DNA from: Garcia nutans
Taxonomy: Eukaryota; Streptophyta; Magnoliopsida; Malpighiales; Euphorbiaceae
Reading direction: 5' to 3'
DNA: 64,000 bases
NCBI GenBank assembly: GCA_947685225.1
Contig: CANTUV010000024.1
Coordinates: forward strand, 13,224,001-13,288,000
Both the position numbers and the translations under genes were made by a program. Of this stretch, positions 25,383 to 35,257 are shown in pieces. Position 1 is the first letter of the stretch. Every line of letters begins with the position of its first letter. A model generated the notes under the pieces. That model made no database searches, had not been told where the DNA came from, and saw only the letters and a list, made by a program, of their open reading frames with translations.

Positions 25383-27354
25383 TGTAGACCCTTAATTTTT
25401 TACTAAGTCTAGTTCAAAGATTTTAAAATAATTTAAAATAATTTTTGTGTTATTTTTATTTATTTTAATAATATTATATTTATTATTTATTTTTATAATA
25501 TTTATTTTATTTATTATTTATTATTTATTATATTTATTTATTATTTATTTTTAATAATATTTATTTTAAAAAAATAATAAAGATAATAAAAAATAAAAAA
25601 TAAAAATCGGACAAATCGGCAACGGATGCGCAGTTGGCTGGCGTGGCACTCGGCCTGCGGCGAAACAGCGCCCCAGCACACTCCATCAGGCTGGCCCTCG
25701 CAGATCCTCATAGTTGGCCCAGCGATCCTTGCAGCACCCCAGCATGTAGGCCCCAGTAGCCCCAGCTCCCTAGCACGCAGGCCAAGCACCCAGCAGTTAG
25801 CGCCCGCGGGCAATTTCTACCTAAACCTTGTTTTAGTTGATTTTGTATTTTTTTTCCTGAATAAGTCTATATTTCCTTAATCCTTAACCAAATAACATGA
25901 GGTTTTTATTTTTTTTCCTATAAATAACACATTAAAATATAGTATCAAGGACTTTGGCAATTTATAGAGAGAAGACTTTTCATTTTTGGGACTCTTAACA
26001 ATTACTCTCGGACTTTTGAATTTTGGAAAACAGAAAGCAACATTAAGTAATCAAAAACAAAAAGAACACTCCAATTCACAAGGCAACAAGGCTGTGTTGT
26101 CTTGATCAAGCTCCACTAGAATTTCAAACAGTGCAATTGTAGTGAAACCAATGAACGACGGTATTTTCTTATTCATTATAATATGCTTTTGATAATTTTA
26201 ACATGGAACGTGCATGATATTTGTTTAAAATTGAATTTAGTAACCTATTAGCATAACCTCTTCCAAATATTTGATTATTTAGTCCGCATACTAATAGCTT
26301 TGTTTAAATTCTTTTGATGTATTATCACAATTGCTCCACTTAATTCTTCTTCCAAACTTTCACAGTAGCTAAGTATTTTTAATAATAATGATAATATTGA
26401 TTCTGCTTTCCAAACCTTAATTTATTTAAACCTAAAATTCCATCATTATTTTTATAAATGTCAAATCCTAATTTATTTCTTCCTAAACCCTAATTAATTC
26501 TATTTTCCAAAAATCTTTATAGTAACCTAAGACTTTAAATAATAATAATAATAATGTTAATTCCAAAACCCTAAAACCTTAATTTTTGAATCTAAACCCC
26601 AAACCCTAAATGACATTTAAGAAACCCTAATTGAAGCATAAAACCTAAATTTGTATATTTATTGCTTTATTTAAATTAGATGCATGTTTATTATATATTT
26701 TGATTAATGGTTTATTTATATCTTTGTTAAATAATTTATTTATGATAAATGGTTGGTTATTTTTATTGATTTATTTTGGTTTCAAGAAATTGTAAGAGGT
26801 ATGATTCCATGTTTTGAGTTTTTATGTAGTGAGCATCATGTAATTTAATTTATTTCAAATTTTGAATCAATATAAATGATATGTTTTCACCTTTCGGTGG
26901 GTGTCCTATTTAGTTTTAAATGTTAGACAATGTAAGGACATGTTTTCATCCTCGGATGGGTGTCCATTTATTTATTTTGTTTAAACGTTGCTATGATTTT
27001 TAATAAAGTATTTGTTTATTCTTATGATTGCATGTATTATGGATAATATTGCATTAATTGAAAATTTTATAATATTGAGACCTAAAAAGCATGCCGGTTC
27101 CAATGAACCGGGCATTGTTGGGGTGCTGGGTCATTCTCACCTTCCCCACACGTACTTAACTTTCCGAACCCATTAGGGGGTTGAGAATTTCTTAGGAATC
27201 GAGTCATCCACCCCTTTCTTTTTTCCGGTCCGTCCGGGTGGTGACTCCATTTTCTCCGGGTTTAGGCTCGTTTTCTCTAAGGCCCCAAGCCTAACTATGC
27301 TGAAGTTACAAGAACCATTTCATGTGGGAGTGGGGGCGAAAATCCCCGCTCACA
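25383..27354 (+). repeat. 3' LTR of the gag-only element
   Basis: 1972 bp from TGTAGACCCTTAATT to CCCGCTCACA. It is collinear with the 5' LTR; differences are scattered substitutions, small indels and repeat-number changes in the GC-rich island (25605-25815). Confidence 0.9.
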
Positions 27355-27479
27355 GCCTTCTTTATCAATGATTTTTATTGTTTATAATGTTTTACATTAT
27401 TAAATGTTCTTTTGTAATAATTAATGTTATAGAATTTATAAATAATTAAACTGCCTTCTAGGGTTGTTGAAAGGTATGG

Positions 27480-29237
27480 TTTTCATAAGTATAACAACCA
27501 ATTAGAGCCTTAATTTCCTGTTCCATTAAGGATAACGATTGCTAGGGATAGTTAAAAACTTTATCTTTCTGAATTCAAAAAGTTAAAGACTTTCATTAAA
27601 AATTCAAATGCTCATGTTTGCCTCACTACAAACACTTGGACATCAATTCAGAATTTCAATTACATTTGACTGCCCATTTTATTGATGAAAATTGAGAACT
27701 GAAAAAAAGAATTTTGAGTTTTGTTGAAGTTGAAATCATAAGGGTGATTTGGGAAGGCAATTGAGAAATGTTTGTCTCATTGGGGTATTGATAAAGTGTT
27801 CAGTATAACTATTAATAATGCAAGTTCAAATGACACAACCATTGCATACATGAAAAGAAGATTGATTAGTTGAAATAAAGTTGTTTGTAGTGAAAATTTT
27901 TTGCATATGCAATGTTGTGCTCATATATTGAACTTAGTTGTGACAGATGCATTAAAAGAAATGCATAGTTTTGTTGCTTCTATTCGTTATGTTGTTAGAT
28001 ATGGTAGATCTTCTCCTACACGCGTTAAAAAATTTAATGAATATATTGAGATGCAAAAGGTGAAAAGTGGGAGTTCTTTGTGCTTGGATGTGGCTACTCG
28101 ATGGAATTCCACCTATAAGATGTTGGAAGCTACTTTGAAATTTAGGAAAGTGTTTAATAGGATATTGGAGGAGGAGGATTAATATACTTCTTACTTTAGA
28201 GATGATATTAAAAAGACTCGTACATTTAATGATTGGGAAAATGCCAATGAATTTGTTCATTTTTTGGCTGTGTTTATCAAGTTACTTTGAAGTTTTCTGG
28301 TTCCTTATATGTAACATCCAATACATGCTTTAATGAAATAATTAGAATACAAAATTTGTTAAATGCAAGTCGTCGAAGAAAAAACTTTTATCTACTAAAT
28401 ATGGCAAAGAAAATGCAGGAGAAATATAATAAATATTAGGGTAATATTGAGAAATTTAATCCTTTGATTGGTGTGGATGTTGTGTTGGCTCCTCGGTGTA
28501 AATTAGAGCACATCGAGTTTAATTATAATATCATATATGATAAAGAAGTGAGTGCTACTATGGTGAAGAGAGTGAAAGATGCTTTAACCCAGTTGTATGA
28601 GTTTTATTCTACTATTATTAGTAGCACCACTGATGTGCAAGATATTTTGATGGATATAATATAAGGTAACATTTTAGAGAGTGATGATTTAGAAATGTAG
28701 TGGGATGAAATGATATTGAATAAGAAAAAAGTTACTTCAGAGTTTATAACTGAACTTGATGAAACTTGGCTGAAGGTATTGAAAATAAAGTTCCTTCTTT
28801 CGATGTGTTGGATTAGTCCCTAAGTATAAAGTCATTTTTCTCATTGCACGTGATTTATTGGCTATGCTGATCTTTACTATAGCATCTGAGTTTGTATTTA
28901 GCACTCCTAGGCATGTGATTGATGAATTTAGAAGTTTTTTATCTCCTAAAATGACAGAGACATTGATTTACACTCAAAATTGGTTGCGATCTTTAGATTT
29001 TAGATTTGAAGATCGAGATTTTGATAAGTTTGAAGAAACATATCAAATTTCTAACGGTATGTTATTTATTTCATCAATTTTTAAAATTTTTTAACATACT
29101 TTATAGTTATATTTATTATTGTTAGTTTCTTTATTTTTATAGATGTTGCAGCATTAGTTTCTATAAGTCTAGCCCAAGAATCAACAAGCACAAAGAATAA
29201 GGATGTGGAGATCAACCAACCAATTACCAATTGTTAA
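27480..29237 (+). pseudogene. Ac-like hAT transposase, degraded
   Basis: This would have cut and pasted the surrounding hAT element. The upstream part (about 27540-27900) carries hAT-like pieces in shifting frames, such as TNTWTSIQNFNY and NNASSNDTTIAYMKR. The best block is 27901-28182: CCAHILNLVV, then SSPTRVKKFNEY, then CLDVATRWNSTYKMLE, the classic central hAT region. The C-terminal dimerisation region is at 28845-29056 (ARDLLAMLIFTIASEFVFST, LSPKMTETLIYTQNWLRSL). A GT-AG intron is likely at 29060-29142, with a last exon ending at TAA 29235-29237. Stops and frameshifts break it repeatedly. The N-terminal BED zinc finger was not found, so it cannot make active transposase. Confidence 0.88.
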
Positions 29238-29589
29238 TTGATGTTTGGGATTATTTTATTTTCATTTGAGTTTTGAACTTTTATTTCATTATGTTGAGAT
29301 TTTATTTTTGGAAGTTGGAACTTAAATTGTATTAGTAATTTGGTATTAAACTTGTAATATATTGTATTATTTTTTTAATGCATGTTGATTGATATTTAGG
29401 ATTGTTTTAATTTTCATTTGATTTTTAAACTAATTTATTGATGATTTAGGTTAATTTAATTAATTTCATTGATTTATATGTTTTGTATAAAATTTAAAAT
29501 ATTGTTGAAAATTTTATTTTCTTATTACAAGTCCATATTAGATAAAAATTGTAATAAAAATACTAGAAAAACATAAAATAAACAAAGAT
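29238..29589 (+). other. hAT 3' untranslated region
   Basis: AT-rich sequence between the transposase end and the right subterminal region; no other frame is present. Confidence 0.6.
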
Positions 29590-29731
29590 TAAAAAAATTG
29601 TTTAGCCTATTGGCCCTGGCCGGCCGGGTTCAGGGACGGGCTAGTAGCTTATTTTTTCAACCCGACTCTAACTCAGGCCAAGTCTCGGTTTGGGGGTCAA
29701 CCTGGCCCAGCACAACCCAAGTACACCCTTA
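29590..29731 (+). repeat. hAT right subterminal region and terminus
   Basis: GC-rich for this window, with GGCCCTGGCCGGCCGGG and AACCTGGCCCAGC words, ending ACACCCTTA. It mirrors the left subterminal region. Confidence 0.75.
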
Positions 29732-29777
29732 AATATTAGTTTCTAACATTTGATTTTTTACATATATATATATATAC

Positions 29778-30040
29778 TTAGTAATTTAATATTCTTATCT
29801 TTTAGATGAGTTGAAGCTACTATCAAATGAAGTGAAATAGTCAAGATAAGTGTTGTCACTGCATCTTGAATTGTTTTACCATATTCATTTAATATAGATG
29901 TTCCATCTTCATATGTTTTCAAGGCATTTAAGCTTTCTAGATGTTATTCATCAGCGAGATGATTATCCCACCAACCTTTTAATTCGCCTGTAAAGCTAGC
30001 TATAATTAATTCTGCTATAGTTTTATCAAATGTATCTATG
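29778..30040 (-). pseudogene. Caulimovirid coat-protein fragment (fragment D)
   Basis: It matches the minus-strand coat-protein region of copies A (about 62040-62310) and C (about 40395-40655). A short coat-protein hallmark with a WWDN core can be read near 29960-29985. It is isolated from the rest of a genome and has stops. It lies just 38 bp beyond the hAT target duplication. Confidence 0.8.
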
Positions 30041-30232
30041 AAAGACACAGTAAAGCTTAATAATATTTTGCCTATATAATGAAGCCTTTTCTGAAGCTTC
30101 GAGGCAGAACTCGTCTTTCATAACTTTTCTACTTCAGAACTCTCTGAATGTTGAAGAAACTCTCTTAAGCTTAGTTTAGGTCTTCCTTCCCTCTCTCAAA
30201 CCAAACCCCTTTTTTCCCCTTTTGCAAGAAGG
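30041..30232 (+). pseudogene. Caulimovirid promoter/leader-side fragment in reverse orientation
   Basis: 30087-30220 is the reverse complement of 56108-56215, the intergenic region of copy C. Its virus sense is therefore plus, opposite to the ORF2 sequence that begins at 30233. A TATA-like CCTATATAAT lies at 30071-30080. It may once have been part of the viral promoter region; activity is unknown. Confidence 0.75.
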
Positions 30233-31469
30233 GCTTGACAATGAGCTTTTTGGGCCCCAAAAGTATTGGTCAATCTTGGATCAATTCCACTATTGTTTCT
30301 TTTGAGAAGCCAATTTTTTACAGTAGATTCATGAGTGGAATTTTCAAAGGAATTCCACCATTTTATTTTAAGTTTTCTTAATACAATAGGTATATTGGTT
30401 CCTGATTGGTAGGATAAGTCAAAATATCATTAGTATACCCATGGTATAAATAAATTCATACAAAAGAGAAGAAGAGGAGGAAATTGTTCTTCAAACAAGG
30501 AGGATTAGAAGTTGATTTTAAAATACTGGTATGCCTTAAGTACAAAGGGATTCATGATTACCACAGTAATACAACTAATTAACAAACCATAAAGGGATTT
30601 TATCGGTTTTAATGTTAGTATCAAAATATACTAACCAAGAATGGGTGTTCGCAGGGTTTTGAAAATAAAGAGCATTTGTCCAGGCATGGACATAGTCCCA
30701 ATAGCTATATGAAGAATATGTGGTTTTATATGAAAGAAAATTGGCTTTAAAGGATACAGGTTTATGGAGAGGTTTTTTTCAATCAGAAGGATGTAGAATC
30801 TTTTTTATTTGAATAAAGTAATAAGATATAATTGTTTATCTTTAGCATCATAGTTATGTTTTAATTTTTTTTATAGAATATGTATCCTTAAGGATACTTA
30901 AATAGTATTCTTGAGGTTTTGACAAATTAAAAGGTCCAAAAAACCAATTTTTTAGATATACAGATTTACTAATTTCCCATGGATTTCTATGAAAAAATTC
31001 CATTTTCTATTATTAATTCTGTATCCACAAATAATTTTGTAAACCATTTAGATTTTATTGGAAAATTTTAAGAAATTATTTGAGTTGGAGGTTTTGAAAT
31101 GTCCAACTTATTTTTAAAACATTTTGAGATAGGGCATTTGAAGAGAAAGATTCTTCTATCTGTGATTTTACAAAAAGGTATAAGAGCTTTACCTGAGGCT
31201 ATAGGAACTTGATCTTCTGGAGATGGGAAGCCCATTTTTTGAAGTGCTTATAAGACTTATGGTGATTGGGCTAATTGGGCTACCCAATTCTTTACTAATT
31301 TCTATTGAGCTTTAGAGTCTTCATTTTTTACTATTGCGGCCCATGACTTTATGGTTTTAGAATCGGGTTTTAAATTATCTGAGAGGTTAGTTAGGGCTTT
31401 AGGTGAATGGCTTGAGTCTAATTTTAGGATTTCTTTATTTTTGTTGGATTTCTTCTTTTTATTCCCTAT
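30233..31469 (-). pseudogene. Florendovirus-like ORF2, copy C, truncated
   Basis: It is collinear with copy A ORF2 (57640-58915). ORF2 of this virus type encodes a protein of unknown function downstream of the polyprotein. The start position reads ATA in place of ATG (31467-31469), the frame is broken many times, and the acidic, serine-rich C-terminal part seen in copy A is missing because the reversed fragment joins here. Confidence 0.75.
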
Positions 31470-32120
31470 GGCTTATGTAAAGCAATTCACAGGTTAAGAA
31501 ATCAAGAATACTATTGCTTTCTCCTTTTATATATTCAATATCAAAATTAAATATACTTAAAATAGCTTGCATCTAGCAAAAATTTATTTAGAGGTAAGGT
31601 TTTTAACATCTTTCTGCAAAACATCTTTTGTAGATATACAATCAATACGAAGTAAAAAATGTTTGTTTAATAAATCATATTAGAATTTAGAAATAAAAAG
31701 TACTATACTTAAATTTCTTTATTAATAGTTGAATAATATGATTGGGCTTGATTCCAATATCCTAAGGTAAATTGGACTATAGCTTCTCTCCCCTGTTTTA
31801 GTTATTTTAATATACCACCATATACTATGTCTGAAGCATTAGTTTCTATAATTTTTTGGGCTGATAGGTCAAGAATATAAAGGCAAGGAATAATTTTTAC
31901 TAAAACTTTTATTTGTTGAACTATATCTGTGTGGACTTCAGTCCATGGACTAGGATTTTTCCTAAGCCTATCATGTAAGAGTTTTATTAATCTATTTAGG
32001 TTTGGATAAAAGTCTATAACATAGTTTAAACAACCTAAAATTTTGTAATTGGGCTTTATTTAGAATCCTTTCAGGAAACTTATCTCCAAAGGCCAAATTA
32101 CGTTCTGTATGAGTTAAAAT
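31470..32120 (-). pseudogene. Caulimovirid reverse transcriptase/RNase H C-terminal part, copy C
   Basis: It is collinear with 58920-59560 of copy A, between the reverse-transcriptase core and ORF2, where RNase H lies in this family. Stops occur in all frames. It is cut from its N-terminal half (38049 onward) by the LTR element at 32121-38043, flanked by the duplication AAAAT. Confidence 0.75.
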
Positions 32121-34902
32121 TGTAACACCCCTTCCCGACCTATGAATAAGCCGAGGAGGAATGCTACATCGGAATACGAGCTCTGGTTATGTCAGCTTAC
32201 TTAATGTTCCTTATAAATATTTTCCAAAAATTTTGACGGAGTCTCACTTAAAATTCTAGGTCCCAAGTGTCGACAAAACTGATTTTTCTTACTTTTGAAA
32301 AACTGTTTTGTTTCACAATTCAACTCAAGCACACTCCCAATAATCCACCCTTATAACCTCAACTACAATCCTGCAAAAAGAATTCACACTTCTATATTCA
32401 CAACCCAAGTTAATTTAAAACCATACATTTATTATGCATTACTAGATTTACATGCTACTTCAAGTTATCTCTTTGTATTGTTCAAATAAGTACATGCCAG
32501 TTTCTAATACCAAAATACAAAATGAAGAGCACCACCTAAGTTTGTTGATTATCGACAGATCGCAGGACTCCTCTGCTCGCTACTGGCTCCTTGCTAATAG
32601 CCTATATGTTTAGAAGAAACTAAACTCGCTAAGCATTGCTTAGTGGGTACTTTAACTAATTACGGAAAATAAATAATAAACGCATAATGAACTTTTAAAA
32701 ACAATGAGTCATATTGAAAAATAATATCACAGTAAAAACAATCCATACATGTCATATATTCAGTTATTATCATTTTATCAGTTCGCTCCACAAGGTAATT
32801 TGGTAGACTAACGTATGGTAATGAACTAACTGAAACAACTGTATATATATTCTGTGGATGTAGCCCTAAAAAATTGCAGACCAAGCCCTGTGGAATCTGT
32901 GGCCGAAGCTCTCGGACCGGAGTCCTATATAACTCGGGCGATTGCCCTATATAACTCGGACCGAAGTCCTATATAGCTCGGGTCGTCACCCTATATAACT
33001 CAGACCGAAGTCCTATATTAAAGCAGCACTGCATATAGTATGATATATCATACCCTTACCCTACTCAATACTATCCCAGATACCCAGTGGAGCCAAAATG
33101 TTCATGCCATTTCTTAATCGAATATGCATTATATAATTATCGACTTATGTTTCTTATATTATTTCAACATGAAATATCATATTTTGTCATTTTAATAACA
33201 TATTATGCTCATTTATATGCATAAGGAATCAATTGGATTACTTTTGAAAAATGACCAAATGAATATTAGCAAAATGACCATATAAATAGTAAATTCTGGT
33301 TTTGGACTCAACTTGATCCTTATTTTGAAAAATTGTATAAAATAATATACTTGAATAAAAACTCTAAAATTTTTAAAAAATTTAGTTTTACATCTTAAAA
33401 TCATTCCTTTAAAATTTCAGATCAAACTGGACACAAAATCTTGGTCAAGTAGTTCACCCAACCAGACTGCTGCAGTTGCCCTGCATCCTGGCAGCAGTTC
33501 TGAATTTTGTGAATTCCGTAAATTAAATTCAATCAATGTGGTTCCAAATTATTTTTATAAAATACGAGACTCACTAAAAAACAACATATCCAAAATTCAA
33601 TTGAAGATTATTTTTCTAAATGTTATTAAAAATCCGGAAACATGGCTTTCTCAGTCAAGGTACCTCCTAGAGCAGGTCTAACAGAAATAATTTTTCCATA
33701 ATCATAACCATTCCGAATTCAACTCAAAATATTTTTCAGTCATTCTAGACGCATTTAGGCACAACATATCAAAATTTCACTTCAAGAAAATTTTTCTATA
33801 TTTAATTAAAAATCATACAAGTCACAACATTTCACTAATTCTAAAACAGAAAAATTTCAAGAAAATGAAAAAACAATTAGTTAAAGTACCAAACCTTGCT
33901 ATTTCTTAGTCCTTTATCTATATCACTTCCTTTCCTTCCTTGTCTCCTTGATTTCCTATGAAATTTAACATCACATATACAAAGGTAAGAACCCTAGATA
34001 TAGACATAGTCTTATCTTATGATGTTTCTAATGGTTGCTAGCTTATTTTCACCATTAAACACCATTATTTCTTTCATCAAATCCTTCAAATAATTATTTC
34101 TTGAATTTTCTCCAAATCTAGCTACATGAAACCTAATTTCAATCTCTTAAATAACCATTAATCCATGAAATTAAAACTAAAGATAGGTTTCTCTTAGCTT
34201 ATAATCTTGTTTGTCACCAAAATCTTCAACCAAAAGCCTTAAACTTTGGAAAAATCACCTCCTTCTTCCTTCTCTTATGGTTTGGACGAGTTCACCATGT
34301 AAGAGAGGGCTTTTATATTCTTTCCTTAGCTTATTTTGATCCAAATGGCAGCCAAGAGAGGTTAAGATGTGTTGGTGTAAGTGTTGATTTCCCATTGGTA
34401 CACTTAAGTGGGAAAATGGCTAATTTTCATTGGTCCAAATGTCTCTTTCTTTTATTTATTTATTTGGCAAGCCATTAGGCTTCCTTTTATTCATATTTTG
34501 ACTCCCCTCAACTTTCTTGTGCTATAATATTATAGTCTAGGGTGTGAAAATATCAAAATACCCTCCAGCGATTAATCGATTGTAACTTTTAAACCGTGCG
34601 TTTTCGGAAAAAATTGAAACCCACGGTCATGACCCGATTAATCTCGAGAATATTCTTTTGGGGTCGGATATGGGCACTATTAAGAACTTTCGACACTTAA
34701 TTTTTAAGTTTACATAATTGCCCCTAACTTTTGAGAAATTTCCACTTAGGTCCTCGGCCTTTCGAAAAATTACCTTTAGGTCCCGTCGACTTCACGGGTC
34801 TCCTTTGCACACTGATTTTTTAACTATCTCGAGCCTCTATTTGACCACTTATTTATGTCTTTCTTGCCTAATACTCGACTACCTAAACTTTGGGATGTGA
34901 CA
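32121..34902 (-). repeat. 3' LTR of the short-interior element
   Basis: On the minus strand it runs from TGTCACATCCCAAAG (34902) to GGGTGTTACA (32121). It contains the 22-bp hairpin array at 32914-33013. Confidence 0.93.
32914..33013. repeat. Array of 22-bp hairpin units in the LTR
   Basis: Five units, each a 12-base hairpin plus a 10-base spacer TATATAACTC (one TATATAGCTC). The hairpins are GGAC-CGGA-GTCC, GGGC-GATT-GCCC, GGAC-CGAA-GTCC, GGGT-CGTC-ACCC and a decayed AGAC-CGAA-GTCC. Arm sequences differ between units but stay self-complementary. Confidence 0.88.
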
Positions 34903-35257
34903 GTTCTACCTCCCTTAATTTAAGTTTCGCCCCGAAACTTACTTATTCATACATGTAAATACATTGCTGGCCCTAGTCCTGGTCCATGGGCTTCCTCAAC
35001 ACCTATTGGTGCAGAGGCTTGGGATTCTGTTTCCTGTTCCATAGCTTGCCACGAATCTAGAGACATCCTACATTGACATAAATAGCTATCTGCTTAATTC
35101 ATCAACATATAACTCGATTATCAATTCCTATCTGGCATGTACATCTACCTATTCATCATATAACTTTCTCCTTACTTTATCTTACATGGCACACATAGTT
35201 ACTTACTTACTACCTATCTCCCAGAATCGACTAAACCAATGCTCTGATACCACAAAT
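34903..35257 (-). mobile_element. Minimal interior of the short-interior element
   Basis: On the minus strand: primer site TGGTATCAGAGC at 35241-35252, five bases from the 5' LTR; no frame; then GGGGCGAAACTTAAATTAAG and a purine-rich GGGAGGTAGAAC directly before the 3' LTR. The first of these resembles the CGAGGACGAA motif at the end of plant gypsy pol regions. Confidence 0.85.

Larger units (their letters stand above)
17026..27354 (+). mobile_element. Gag-only Tat/Ogre-like LTR retrotransposon (TR-GAG type)
   Basis: In order: 5' LTR (17026-18992), Arg-type primer site (18994-19011), untranslated leader, a single gag frame (20130-21440), long non-coding DNA, three tandem arrays (23764-25290), polypurine tract and 3' LTR (25383-27354). 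No protease, reverse transcriptase, RNase H or integrase is visible in the 3.9 kb after gag. The primer site, the gag zinc-finger-like motif and tandem arrays before the 3' LTR are Tat/Ogre traits; gag without pol fits the TR-GAG non-autonomous class. The flanking pentamers GTGAT and GCCTT do not match. Confidence 0.85.
15896..29731 (+). mobile_element. hAT-superfamily DNA transposon, interrupted by a nested LTR element
   Basis: The ends are TAGGGTTGTTCA (left) and ACACCCTTA (right; reverse complement TAAGGGTGT), an imperfect terminal inverted repeat. Both sides carry the same 8-bp target duplication AATATTAG (15888-15895 and 29732-29739), the hAT signature. The subterminal 150 bp on each side are rich in GGCCC/GGGCC-type words. 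A decayed Ac-like transposase lies at about 27480-29237. Without the nested 17026-27354 element the transposon is about 3.5 kb. Confidence 0.92.

Noticed and set aside
32295..32489. Twin 64-codon frames (32295-32489 and 35432-35626) and other paired small frames in 32121-38043
   Set aside because: They are duplicated because they are in the two LTRs. They are short, AT-driven and without recognisable domains.
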